Positions 51,037 through 60,070 of a stretch of 64,000 nt of DNA are shown here, one piece after another. Origin of the DNA: a virus; the IMG/VR virus record IMGVR_UViG_3300030419_004954, positions 1-64,000 of that record. One strand, written 5' to 3'. The stretch's first letter is position 1. The number at the start of each line of letters is the position of its first letter. Made by a program: the position numbers and the translations under genes. The notes beneath the pieces are model-generated. The model made no database searches. It was not told the origin of the DNA and was given only the letters and a program-made list of their open reading frames with translations.

Positions 51037-53220
51037 ATGGCTTATAAATTTCAAGTTGGTGTAGCCCAACTCTCGGGTAACTTAACCCAAGAGGGCGCAC
51101 TAACTGCTGAGGGACTTGCGTCTCTCGACGGTGGTATTGACGTTAATGGTTCAAACTTCACCGTTTCAACCGCTGGTGCTCTTAGTGCTGCCGGTCTTGC
51201 TAACCTCGATGGTGGTATCGAAGTTGATAATGGTGGTAATAAATTCACTGTTTCTACTGCTGGTGCTGTTGTTGCGGAAGGCTCCGTTTCTGGTGCTGCG
51301 GGTACATTTGATACTCTTGCTGGTACTTCTTTAGCACTTCAAAGTGGTGGTATTACTGCTGCTGGTGCAATTGCTGGTGCAACTACAATTGCTGCAAGTG
51401 GTCTTGCTAACCTTGACGGTGGTATCGAAGTTGACAATGGTGGTAACAAATTCACTGTTTCAACTGCTGGTGCTGTTGTTGCTGAAAGTTCTATATCTGG
51501 TGCTGCTGGTACATTTGATGCTCTTGCTGGTACTTCGTTGGCTCTTCAAAGTGGTGGTATTACTGCTGCGGGTGCTATCGCTGGTGCAACCACAATTACT
51601 GCAACTGGTTTAGTTTCATCTTCTGCTGCTCTTAATGGACTTTCATTAGACATTAATAGTGCTGCAAGCGTTTCTAGTGCTGGTGCTGCAAGCTTTGCTA
51701 GTGCAAATCTTAACGCTGGTGGTATTACTAATGCTGGTTCTATTGTTGGTGCAACCACAATTTCTGGTTCTTCTACCATTTCTGGTCTTGAATTAGACAT
51801 TGAAAAGAGCGCGAACATTGCTCAAGCGGCTGATATTGGAGGCAAACTTACTGTTGTAGGTGTTTCCGATCTCGATGGTGGTATTGATGTTAATGGTGGT
51901 AACTTCGCTGTTAATGCTTCTGGTGAAATTACTGCTTCACCATCTGGTTCTATCACCGATCTCTATGTAGGTGATGATGCTCAAATTGCTGGTACTGCTA
52001 CTATCGAAGGTGCTTTCCGTGCAGATGCTGCTGCTACTTTTGCTAGCACAGTTGCTGTAAACGGTCTTTCTAACCTTGATGGTGGTATTGAGATTGATAA
52101 CAGTGGTAACAAATTTACTGTTTCTACTGCTGGTGCTGTTATGGCCGCTGCTCTTGCTAACCTTGATGGTGGTATTGAGGTAGATAATGGTGGTAACAAA
52201 TTTACTGTTTCTACTGCTGGTGCTGTTATGGCTGTTGGTGCAATTTCATCTTCTGCTGCTCTTGAAGGTCTCTCGTTAGATATTAATAGTGCTGCAAGTG
52301 TTAGCTCTGCTGGTGCTGCAAGCTTTGCTAGTGCAAATCTTAACTCTGGTGGTATTACTAATGCTGGTGCTATTGTTGGTGCGGCTGCGGTTTCTGGTTC
52401 TGGTGTTTTCAGTATGTCTGCTATCGATAATGATGGTGTTTTAAACAACGCTGGTGCTGCTAACATTGTAGGTAAACTTACTGTTACTGCTGTTTCTGAT
52501 CTCGATGGTGGTATTGATGTTAATGGTGGTAACTTCGCTGTTTCGACTGCCGGTAATATTACTGCTTGTCCATCTGGTTCTATTACTGATCTTCTTGTTG
52601 GTGATGATCTTCAGGTTGTTGGCGATTCTCGTTTTGACGGCGATGTTGCCTTAATAAGTTCCACTACTGCATCATTCGGTCTTCATATTATGAATAGTGT
52701 AGGTCTTGTTGTAGGTTCTACTGGTCAATTCCAAGTTGATCCATCAAACGGTGACATTTCTACCTCTGGTGATGTAACTGGTTCTGCCTTTAACTTCGGT
52801 AAAGGTGCTGATTTCAAAATCGCTCAAAGCCTCTTACCAGATCGTACTGGTGCGCTTGATCTTGGTAGCTCTGCGCTTCCTTATCGAGCAGTTTACGCTG
52901 ATACCTTCATTGGTAACATCGCATTTGATACTCAAACCGTAACTGACTTCGGTCCAGTTGAATCGGCTTCTGATATCGTTTACGTTAACATGGCCTCAAC
53001 CGGTCTTACTCTTGAGCTCCCAACTGGTTCTGCCGGTAAGGTACTCAGAATTAAGATGAGCGGTGAAAGACCATTCCAAATTTCTGGTGCTGCTGGTACT
53101 GGTGATACCGTATTTGATCAACCTGCTGATTCTATACTCGTAATGATGGAAGCACTTGGTGCTGCTATGACTTGTGTGTACTCTGGTTCTGCTGGTTCCG
53201 GTAAGTGGCACATCATCTAA
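51037..53220 (+). CDS. Repeat-rich fibre protein, highly expressed codon use
   Basis: The 727-residue protein is built from imperfect repeats of (G/A)LANLDGGIEVDNGGNKFTV and ITAAGAIAGATTI, giving a Gly/Ala-rich beta-helical shaft, and ends in a non-repetitive head (LDLGSSALPYRAVYADTF ... WHII). Repeats are two adjacent 69-residue units (residues 53-190) and a longer duplicated block (about residues 194-312 and 404-522). Codons are strongly biased to GCT, GGT and CTT like the major capsid gene, unlike the flanking fibre genes. GGAGG is 9 bases before the ATG and a strong terminator follows. It is probably an abundant fibre, tail or head. Confidence 0.65.
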   Translation: MAYKFQVGVAQLSGNLTQEGALTAEGLASLDGGIDVNGSNFTVSTAGALSAAGLANLDGGIEVDNGGNKFTVSTAGAVVAEGSVSGAAGTFDTLAGTSLALQSGGITAAGAIAGATTIAASGLANLDGGIEVDNGGNKFTVSTAGAVVAESSISGAAGTFDALAGTSLALQSGGITAAGAIAGATTITATGLVSSSAALNGLSLDINSAASVSSAGAASFASANLNAGGITNAGSIVGATTISGSSTISGLELDIEKSANIAQAADIGGKLTVVGVSDLDGGIDVNGGNFAVNASGEITASPSGSITDLYVGDDAQIAGTATIEGAFRADAAATFASTVAVNGLSNLDGGIEIDNSGNKFTVSTAGAVMAAALANLDGGIEVDNGGNKFTVSTAGAVMAVGAISSSAALEGLSLDINSAASVSSAGAASFASANLNSGGITNAGAIVGAAAVSGSGVFSMSAIDNDGVLNNAGAANIVGKLTVTAVSDLDGGIDVNGGNFAVSTAGNITACPSGSITDLLVGDDLQVVGDSRFDGDVALISSTTASFGLHIMNSVGLVVGSTGQFQVDPSNGDISTSGDVTGSAFNFGKGADFKIAQSLLPDRTGALDLGSSALPYRAVYADTFIGNIAFDTQTVTDFGPVESASDIVYVNMASTGLTLELPTGSAGKVLRIKMSGERPFQISGAAGTGDTVFDQPADSILVMMEALGAAMTCVYSGSAGSGKWHII
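51193..51606 (+). repeat. Two tandem 207-base repeats
   Basis: Units 51193-51399 and 51400-51606 encode nearly identical 69-residue segments differing at a handful of residues (for example GSV/SSI and FDT/FDA). Synonymous differences are visible, so the duplication is not brand new or has been corrected only in part. Further partial copies begin near 52066 and 52150. Confidence 0.85.
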
Positions 53221-53254
53221 TCTTCGGATTGGATTATTGTCCTATACTTTATGT

Positions 53255-53284
53255 GGAGGTTGCCTTCGGGCAACCTCCCTTTTT
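53255..53284 (+). terminator. Strong rho-independent terminator after the 727-residue fibre gene
   Basis: A perfect 10-base stem GGAGGTTGCC / GGCAACCTCC with a TTCG tetraloop is followed by CTTTTTATT. It lies 35 bases after the stop codon. Confidence 0.93.
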
Positions 53285-53324
53285 ATTATCAAAAGCCTAA
53301 TTATGGATAGCACGAGGTAACGAA

Positions 53325-54395
53325 ATGGCTTTTAATTTTTCAATTGGTGGACAAATCATTGGTGACCTGTCTGGATCTGATGATTCGGATAGAAACACAG
53401 TCATAGATTTTGAAGAAGATTACATTGGATTTGTAACCAGCGGATCAACCATATTAAGCATATCAGGCAGCGATGTATATTTAGCAAATGGTTCAAATTT
53501 ATATTTAGACGGAGGATCAAATCTTTATTTTGATTCAACCCCAACCCCCGCTTCGGTTTTTATAAGCGAGGTTGGCGATGGTTCTAATTCTTTAAACATT
53601 GATGCAAATAATGTTTTATATCTTACGGCTGACGAAAGCGTAAGAGTAATGAACAACAGTTCAACAAAAGTTAAATTTGACTTTAGTAATGATGTTGCTG
53701 AAGTTGAGATGCCTATTTCATCGTCTCAGTCAATCTCCGCATCAATACTCCATCTTCAAGAAGGTATTAGTCTCGGAGGACAAAGTGTTCTTGATAGCCA
53801 AGCTAGCCTTTCTGTTGGAAGCATTACCTTAGTTGATCAGAGCGGGCCAGTATATCAACTCCCAGATGCTGATGGAACTAGTGGTCAAGTTATCATGACC
53901 GATGGTTCTGGTAATCTAACTTTTTCAAATGTCTCCGGAGCAAGCGGAGGCACCAGTCAGTTTTTTCAAGGCCATGTTGAGATTGATACTACAGCAAAGC
54001 CTGTTAACTTTCACAATGTTGTTTCAATTGGCGGCAATGCCCCAGAAAATATAAAAAGTTGGTTTATTGCACCCTTTACTGGTCAAATAAATAAAGTTAT
54101 TCTCTCTGTTAAAGCAAATAATTTTTCTACATCAAACCACGGGACCATTACAGTTTCCATCTACAAGAATCAATCAAATTTTAATTCTGCAACATCTATT
54201 GCAGTAGCTGCTGACGATTTCACACAAACAGTTAACAACTTAGGAAGCGGCAACACCGATGTCAACACAGGTATTTTTAATACCAATGTGTCCATACAAG
54301 AGGGCGACCTTATTCAAATAAAAGTAGGAAAATCAACAGGCACGTCTGGGGATACCAACGCTGCCGTCGTAACACTTAGGTTGACTGAACAATAA
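53325..54395 (+). CDS. Fibre-like protein
   Basis: The 356-residue protein begins FNFSIGGQIIGDLSGSDDSD and continues with short strand repeats (SGSDVYLANGSNLYLDGGSN), a middle with LQEGISLGGQSVLDSQ, and a C-terminal 150 residues that look like a compact beta domain (NHGTITVSIYKNQSN ... VVTLRLTEQ). The repeats and Gly/Ser content are typical of phage fibres. Codon use is ordinary, unlike the gene before it. ACGAGG precedes the ATG. It follows a strong terminator, so it should have its own promoter, which I did not recognise. Confidence 0.55.
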   Translation: MAFNFSIGGQIIGDLSGSDDSDRNTVIDFEEDYIGFVTSGSTILSISGSDVYLANGSNLYLDGGSNLYFDSTPTPASVFISEVGDGSNSLNIDANNVLYLTADESVRVMNNSSTKVKFDFSNDVAEVEMPISSSQSISASILHLQEGISLGGQSVLDSQASLSVGSITLVDQSGPVYQLPDADGTSGQVIMTDGSGNLTFSNVSGASGGTSQFFQGHVEIDTTAKPVNFHNVVSIGGNAPENIKSWFIAPFTGQINKVILSVKANNFSTSNHGTITVSIYKNQSNFNSATSIAVAADDFTQTVNNLGSGNTDVNTGIFNTNVSIQEGDLIQIKVGKSTGTSGDTNAAVVTLRLTEQ

Positions 54396-54426
54396 CACAA
54401 CAAATTAGTTATAACGAGGATAAAAA

Positions 54427-56838
54427 ATGTCATATAATATTTTTAGCAAGAGGGCTGCCTTTCAGGGGACCACAAAAACCGCTGATGGTGATATAGTATC
54501 TGGTACTATTGAATACATGGTTGATAACCATTCAAACCAGACTATTGATGGACAAAAGACCTTTACTGATCTATCGGCTAGTAATATTTCAATTGGTGAG
54601 AGGATTTCTCACACAGGAGATAGTGATACAAGAATACAGTTTGGCACAGATAATATTGCTTTTATGGCTGACGGCGGAACTCAAATATTTACAGTTTATG
54701 GTAACCTAAATCCTGATCGAGTACAAGTTAACACTGGAAACCTTGTTATTGCTACTGGTAATATAGGGATTGGGGTCACTGTACCAACTTTTGAACTTGA
54801 GGTCGATGGTAATGTCTCTGGTTCCGGAACATTCCATAACGTTGGTGCTGCAACCTTTGGTAATAACTTAAGCGTCACTGGGACAATATCTGGTAACGGA
54901 TCTGGTCTTACAAATGTTGGTTTGGCTGGAAACCTATTGGCTGAAAGTATAATCGGTTCTGTTAGCGGTTCTCAAATCAGCGCATCAAACGGTCTTTCTA
55001 CAAGCGGCAACAATTTGGTTGTGCAAGTGAGTGGAACGGCATCTGGTCTTGTTTCTGAGACAAATGGTATTAAAATAGATTTAACTGGACTCGGAACGGT
55101 AGCGTACTCCGATAACGATCACATACTCATAAGTTCCTCCGCCGGTAACAAGAAGATGCAACTGGGAACCCTTGAATCAGGGTTCGACAGTCTTGCGGCA
55201 GGGCAAGTAACATCAGGGAGATTTGATACAGCTCGACTTCCCACAACTATCAGCGGGATTAGTTTCTTAACATCCTCCGTTATTTCTGCCTCGACCTTTC
55301 ATGGAAACGGAGAGAACCTAACTGGTATTTCCGGAGCACCCACTCCCGGAGGGTCCAATACACAAGTTCAGTTTAATGATGATGGTGATCTCGCAGGTGA
55401 TGCACAATTATTCTTCCTGACCGGATCAAACACATTGGCGACGACTGCGCTATCAGCATCAGGAGATCTTTCAGGATCCTCACTTCGTATTTTGAACTCT
55501 ATTTTTACCGGAGGCAATACTTTCTTGGACAACAACGGAAATGTATTTGCATCAAGCATATCTGGTTCTGGAACAATTCATGTGGTTGGAAGCGCATCAT
55601 TTGGTAATGATGTATCAATCACGGGTGCTTTCTATGGTGACGGTAGACAACTAACGGGGCTACCAATAGCCAACGCTGCTGCTAATGCTGTTGTAACAGT
55701 TAACAATGCAACAACTAAAACAGTAGATTCTAATTCAAACTTTACATACGATGGTTCGGATGCCGTCGTTACAAGTGGTGATGTAAAGGCAACAAACCTT
55801 TCGGCCTCCTCTGACCTTAAAGCAGGTGGTAATCTTGTAATTGGTGTCGCCGCTACAACTCTATCAGCAACCGAACTTGGTGTGCTTGATGGTGTAACAG
55901 CAGGAACAGCCGCCGCCAGCAAAGCGATGGTTCTTGATTCAAATGCAGATATAACAGGATTTAGAAAATTAATTTCTGCAACTAATGGCGCTTCTGTTCT
56001 GGAGATAACCTCTTCCGTAGGAAAAATCTCCATAGCAAGTGAGGCCATGGCTATCAGAAATGTAGCCAATACAGCAGTTTTCAATGTTGCTGTTACTGAT
56101 GGAGATATAACTAGTGCTGGCTCTGTTCAAGCGGCTTCTCTTTCTGCCTCTGCCGACATTCAAGCCGGAGGACACATAACAGGCTCTGGGGACTTGGTTT
56201 TTGCTGGTCCAACGTCGAAAATACATTTTGATCCCGCAGGGTCCAGTGCTACCAACGGCCCCTTCATTTCAACGAGTAATCTCACTACTTTAATGATTGA
56301 TGGTGATAGCATATTGAACATGCAAGCCGATACTAATATTAGATTGAGAGTTGCTGGTGGTAGCTCGGCAACACACGATATGAGAGTGGATATTACAGAA
56401 ACACATTTCTCCTCAAGTGTTGACCTATCTTCCTCGGCGCTCCACTTTGCGGATAGCCCGTCAGCAGTGATTACATCCGGAGGGAATACTTTCCTTGATA
56501 ATAACGGAAATATCTTCACCGGCGGTATAACCATGCAAGCTGACGCTGATGTAGCTCTCAACTTCAACAATAACCAAATCTCCGGCTCTGGTCACATTTC
56601 CGGTTCATCATTTTATTTTGAAGATTCAATAAACCTTAGTGGAAATCCAATCATAACCGGAGACGGAAACGCTTCTTTTGGACAATTGACCTGTTTTGTT
56701 GACGCCAAGGGCAGTACCAATCTTCCAACCGACAATAGTAGGGCAACATTTTATGTTGATGAATCAGCAAATAAATTCTTTGTTTATGTAAAATATTCTG
56801 GTGGAGCAGTGAAATCTGGCTCTATCGACCTCACATAA
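54427..56838 (+). CDS. Long fibre/spike-like protein
   Basis: The 803-residue protein has the patterns of long tail-fibre shafts: NIGIGVTVPTFELEVDGN (the NIGIGTTSP-type repeat), several (G/N)G-x2-L-T-(N/G) motifs such as SGNGSGLTNV, HGNGENLTGI and YGDGRQLTGL, and a duplicated GGNTFLDNNGN block near residues 362 and 685. A T-x-LSATELGVLDGVTAG segment, frequent in fibre proteins, lies near residue 478. There is no C-terminal S74 intramolecular chaperone, which many proteins with NIGIG repeats have. It probably forms a receptor-binding fibre. Confidence 0.6.
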   Translation: MSYNIFSKRAAFQGTTKTADGDIVSGTIEYMVDNHSNQTIDGQKTFTDLSASNISIGERISHTGDSDTRIQFGTDNIAFMADGGTQIFTVYGNLNPDRVQVNTGNLVIATGNIGIGVTVPTFELEVDGNVSGSGTFHNVGAATFGNNLSVTGTISGNGSGLTNVGLAGNLLAESIIGSVSGSQISASNGLSTSGNNLVVQVSGTASGLVSETNGIKIDLTGLGTVAYSDNDHILISSSAGNKKMQLGTLESGFDSLAAGQVTSGRFDTARLPTTISGISFLTSSVISASTFHGNGENLTGISGAPTPGGSNTQVQFNDDGDLAGDAQLFFLTGSNTLATTALSASGDLSGSSLRILNSIFTGGNTFLDNNGNVFASSISGSGTIHVVGSASFGNDVSITGAFYGDGRQLTGLPIANAAANAVVTVNNATTKTVDSNSNFTYDGSDAVVTSGDVKATNLSASSDLKAGGNLVIGVAATTLSATELGVLDGVTAGTAAASKAMVLDSNADITGFRKLISATNGASVLEITSSVGKISIASEAMAIRNVANTAVFNVAVTDGDITSAGSVQAASLSASADIQAGGHITGSGDLVFAGPTSKIHFDPAGSSATNGPFISTSNLTTLMIDGDSILNMQADTNIRLRVAGGSSATHDMRVDITETHFSSSVDLSSSALHFADSPSAVITSGGNTFLDNNGNIFTGGITMQADADVALNFNNNQISGSGHISGSSFYFEDSINLSGNPIITGDGNASFGQLTCFVDAKGSTNLPTDNSRATFYVDESANKFFVYVKYSGGAVKSGSIDLT

Positions 56839-56868
56839 AGTACAATCTTCCTTTTCTCATTAAAAACA

Positions 56869-56883
56869 CTATTTACTTGTGAT
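56869..56883 (+). promoter_or_regulatory. Candidate late promoter for the scaffold-capsid genes
   Basis: AACACTATTTACTTGTGAT lies 39 bases before the ATG at 56908. It matches the CACTATTTACTATGAT element of 29757 with a one-base insertion and one change. It is the only promoter-like sequence seen before the scaffold-like and major capsid genes. Confidence 0.55.
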
Positions 56884-56907
56884 AAACTATTTCTAGGAGA
56901 AACCTTA

Positions 56908-58086
56908 ATGTCTTCAATGTTAGAACAAGCAATTGTTGATGCCGCCGCACTTCGCGACGCTGCTTTAAAAAATGCTGAACAGGCTATTATAGAAAAATAC
57001 GCCCCACAAATAAAAGATGCCGTAGAGTCGTTACTTGAAGGAACGACGGGGGATCTTAGTGTTGGGTCTACTGTTCGAGAAATTTCAACGGGTGCTATTG
57101 GCACAATTAGAGAAATTGATGAAGATGGCGTACAAGTTGAAGGCCAAGACGGTGGTGTATTTCTTGCTGAAGCAGGAAACCTAGAAGAGACACAGTTAAT
57201 TAATGAAGAAGAAATGAGTTTGGGCTCAAGTCCCCAACCAATGCAAGTTAATGCACCATTGGGCGCATCACCAGAAAGTATTGTAAATCCTAACGCTGAG
57301 GTCAGCGCAGAATTTGAATTTAACTTTAATCCGGGTGATTTCTTTGATCTCGACCTTGATCAAGTGGCTGCTGCCGCTGAAGAAAACCCCACCTCGGATG
57401 GTGAACAACAAGAAAGCACCGAAGACCTCCTTGATGACCTCGGAGCAGAAGAAGAAGGCGATGCATTAGGTGATCTAAATCTCACAGAGATGGTCGCTGA
57501 ATTAGCCAAAACCCTCTTAGAAGAAGAGGAAGTGATCGAAGAAGAACTTGTTGTTGATATGGCCGCTGATAAATTGGGTTTTTTCACAACCAATGAAACA
57601 GAGGTTGGATACCAACAAGATCGTCAACTTGCTCAAATGGAAGATACCAAATACAAAGAAGAAAACGAAGCACTTCTTAAGAGAGTATCTGAACTTCAAG
57701 AATCCTTAGATAAAAGAACTGAGGATGCTACTAAACTTTTAGGAGTTGTTGAACAACTCAAAACTACGTTAGATGAAGTACTTGCCTCAAATGCAAGGCT
57801 TATATATTCTAATAAAACTTTAAGCGATGCCTCCCTGAATGAGCGACAAAAATCTAAAATTGTTGAAGCCATCGCTCAGGCAAAATCTGCTGAAGAAGCA
57901 AAAACTCTTCATGAGACTCTTACTGCTACAGTGGGTTCCTCTCAAAGTAAAGGACCACAATCACTGAGCGAGTCTGTAAACAGAAGATCTAACCTCTCAG
58001 CCATTATGCCTCGGCGCAAAGAAAAAGTGGTTAACGAGTCCATGTCCTTTGCTGACCGAATGAAAAAACTCGCTGGCATTAACTAA
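56908..58086 (+). CDS. Prohead scaffold-like protein (gp22-like role)
   Basis: The 392-residue protein is acidic and helical. It opens with AIVDAAALRDAALKNAEQAI, has a Glu/Asp-rich middle (residues about 170-215), a coiled coil (EENEALLKRVSELQESLDKR) and a C-terminal half with LASNARLIYSNKTLSDASLN and QKSKIVEAIAQAKSAEEAKT. The N-ARL-x-Y-x-N and LNERQK-x-KIVEA parts resemble the core scaffold of T4-like phages, which is digested by the prohead protease. It sits 24 bases before the major capsid gene, the classic place for gp22. Identity is inferred from position and composition plus these motifs. Confidence 0.7.
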   Translation: MSSMLEQAIVDAAALRDAALKNAEQAIIEKYAPQIKDAVESLLEGTTGDLSVGSTVREISTGAIGTIREIDEDGVQVEGQDGGVFLAEAGNLEETQLINEEEMSLGSSPQPMQVNAPLGASPESIVNPNAEVSAEFEFNFNPGDFFDLDLDQVAAAAEENPTSDGEQQESTEDLLDDLGAEEEGDALGDLNLTEMVAELAKTLLEEEEVIEEELVVDMAADKLGFFTTNETEVGYQQDRQLAQMEDTKYKEENEALLKRVSELQESLDKRTEDATKLLGVVEQLKTTLDEVLASNARLIYSNKTLSDASLNERQKSKIVEAIAQAKSAEEAKTLHETLTATVGSSQSKGPQSLSESVNRRSNLSAIMPRRKEKVVNESMSFADRMKKLAGIN

Positions 58087-58110
58087 TCATTTAATGGAGG
58101 TATTATAAAA

Positions 58111-59940
58111 ATGTCTATTATACAAACTCTCACAGAAGGGATGGTCCAACGCGATATGCGTAAAGAAGGCGAAGCTCTTTTGAATAAGTGGGGCCAAACT
58201 GGTCTCCTTGAGGGTCTTACCGATGAGCGTGAACGTTCATCAATGGCCCGACTTTTGGAAAACCAAGCAAAAGAACTTCTTCGCGAAGCGTCTTCTATGA
58301 CCGCTGGCGATGTTGACGGTTTTGCTGCTGTTGCTTTCCCTATCGTTCGTCGTGTATTCGCCGGACTTATTGCTAACGATCTTGTTAGCGTTCAACCAAT
58401 GAGCCTTCCATCAGGTCTCATTTTCTTCCTTGACTTCTCGTTTGGTGACGAGCAGAACGGAAGAACCGCAAGCTCTCCTCGTATGGGTAACACCGCCGAT
58501 GGTACTGCTTCTATTTATGGTGGTAATCAACTTGCTTCTGGTATCGCTGATGGCGTTAGCCTTGTTGGTGCGACCTACAAAGAAGACCTTTCCGGTCCTC
58601 GCACAACTGTTGGTTATGCTTACGCATCTCCATCTGGCTCTAACGATGGTAACATTACTCAAGCCCACATTACAGTTAACGCTGCTTTCTTGTGTAACGG
58701 TGCTGTAACTGATGCTAATGCTAAGTTCATTGAATTTGATGCTGATCTTCTTGCTAGCACTGATAGCTCTATTGGTGTTGTTGTGTTTGAGGTTGATGAA
58801 GCCGAAATGGCAAGTGCTAACGGTGTTGGCGAAATCGACTTCGACAACATGGGTGCTTTCCAAATCAGTTCTACTGCTCTTGCTACTCTTGATGCAGTTA
58901 TCGATGCTGCTGGTGCTAACTTCAACGCTCAAATTCGTCGTTTAACACGTCGTGTTGCTGCTGCTGATTCTGGTACTGGTAACGCTGCTACTCGTTTTGT
59001 CTGTGTTATTGCTGGTGGTTCTTTGACCGCAGGTGATACTACTGTATCTTCTGGTACTGCTATCGGTACTGGTGAATTGAGTTATCCTGCTAAGGACCTC
59101 TTCACTGCTTCTGGTTCACCTGTTGGTGCTATTGATGGATACAGCATGCTTCTTGAAGGCAACGCTGCTATTCCAGAAATCGACATCAAAGTTGATTCAA
59201 TCGCTATCACAGCCGAAACTAAAAAGTTGAAAGCCAAGTGGACTCCAGAATTGGGTCAAGACTTGAATGCTTACCACAACTTGGATGCTGAAGTAGAGCT
59301 TACTTCTATCCTCTCTGAGCAAATTGCTCTTGAGATCGATCGTGAAATCATCGCTGACCTCGTTATTGGTGCTACTGCTGCTACCTATTACTGGTCACGT
59401 TCTCCGGGTCTCTTTGTAAATCGTGAAACTGGTGCCGAACTTGGCGCAACTTCTGCTGTTCCTGATTTCACTGGTACTGTTTCTGAATGGTACGAGACCC
59501 TTATTGAAACCATTAACGATGTTTCTGCTCAAATTCACAGAAAGACACTTCGTGGTGGTGCTAACTTTGTTGTTTGCTCTCCAGCAGTTGCAAACATTCT
59601 TGAGTTCACCGCAGGTTTCCGTGCTAATGTTACCGCTGACGCTGATAAAGGCGAAATCGGTGCTGTTAAGGTTGGCTCACTTAACCGTAAATTCGACGTA
59701 ATCGTTGATCCTTACTTCCCACAAGGACTCGTTCTTGTTGGTCGCCGTGGTTCTTCATTCCTCGAAAGCGGATATGTGTACGCTCCTTACGTGCCTCTCC
59801 AAGTAACACCTACCATCTTCGGTCCAGAGGACTTCGTTCCTCGTAAAGGCGTAATGACTCGTTACGCTAAGAAGATGGTTCGTCCAGATATGTACGGTGT
59901 TGTTATCATCCGTGGTCTCCTTGGTGAGTCTGGTTCCTAG
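58111..59940 (+). CDS. Major capsid protein (gp23-like)
   Basis: The 609-residue protein has the N-terminus of the T4-type capsid family: NKWGQTGLLEGLTDERERSS, MARLLENQAKELLREASS and FAAVAFPIVRRVFAGLIAND. A long HK97-fold body and the end FVPRKGVMTRYAKKMVRPDMYGVV (two pieces) also match. Candidate maturation sites of the (L)-x-E type lie at Glu34 (LLE) and Glu50 (LLE), to be cut by the gp21-like protease. Codons are extremely biased to GCT, GGT, CTT and TCT, as expected for the most abundant protein. It is preceded by GGAGG and followed by double hairpins with T-runs. Confidence 0.93.
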   Translation: MSIIQTLTEGMVQRDMRKEGEALLNKWGQTGLLEGLTDERERSSMARLLENQAKELLREASSMTAGDVDGFAAVAFPIVRRVFAGLIANDLVSVQPMSLPSGLIFFLDFSFGDEQNGRTASSPRMGNTADGTASIYGGNQLASGIADGVSLVGATYKEDLSGPRTTVGYAYASPSGSNDGNITQAHITVNAAFLCNGAVTDANAKFIEFDADLLASTDSSIGVVVFEVDEAEMASANGVGEIDFDNMGAFQISSTALATLDAVIDAAGANFNAQIRRLTRRVAAADSGTGNAATRFVCVIAGGSLTAGDTTVSSGTAIGTGELSYPAKDLFTASGSPVGAIDGYSMLLEGNAAIPEIDIKVDSIAITAETKKLKAKWTPELGQDLNAYHNLDAEVELTSILSEQIALEIDREIIADLVIGATAATYYWSRSPGLFVNRETGAELGATSAVPDFTGTVSEWYETLIETINDVSAQIHRKTLRGGANFVVCSPAVANILEFTAGFRANVTADADKGEIGAVKVGSLNRKFDVIVDPYFPQGLVLVGRRGSSFLESGYVYAPYVPLQVTPTIFGPEDFVPRKGVMTRYAKKMVRPDMYGVVIIRGLLGESGS

Positions 59941-59950
59941 ATAGCACTTT

Positions 59951-59997
59951 AAGCAAAATGCTTTTTAAGCCCTCGGTCTTCGGATCGGGGGCTTTTT
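59951..59997 (+). terminator. Tandem terminators after the major capsid gene
   Basis: A small hairpin AAGCA-AAA-TGCTT with TTT (59951-59966) is followed by a 12-base stem with a TTCG tetraloop (59967-59978 / 59983-59994, two G-T wobbles) and TTTTT. The second is a strong rho-independent terminator of the same design as the one at 53255. Confidence 0.92.
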
Positions 59998-60010
59998 CTA
60001 TTTTAATAAA

Positions 60011-60023
60011 CTACTTACTATTG
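60011..60023 (+). promoter_or_regulatory. Possible variant late promoter (CTACTTACTATTG)
   Basis: AAACTACTTACTATTG follows the capsid terminator and lies 60 bases before the ATG at 60071. It differs from CTATTTACTATGAT at three positions. The next gene needs a promoter after so strong a terminator, which makes this variant worth noting. Confidence 0.35.
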
Positions 60024-60070
60024 TTAGGGCAGTTAGCCCACGATATTATTCTATTAAGGAGAATTTAATT

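Noticed and set aside
51116-51613. Forward-strand alternative frames encoding Leu/Val-rich, membrane-like peptides within the fibre gene.
   Set aside because: They are the +1 reading of GCT/GGT repeats; no start signals, and the fibre frame has clear codon bias.
51546-52466. Reverse-strand open frames of 90 and 161 codons under the 727-residue fibre gene.
   Set aside because: They arise from the repetitive GCT/GGT-rich sequence on the forward strand, have no ribosome site and repeat with the forward repeats.
54427-56838. Possible S74-type intramolecular chaperone at the end of the 803-residue fibre, expected from its NIGIG repeat.
   Set aside because: The C-terminal sequence lacks the Ser/Lys catalytic pattern and helices of that domain; the end is a short beta-like segment.
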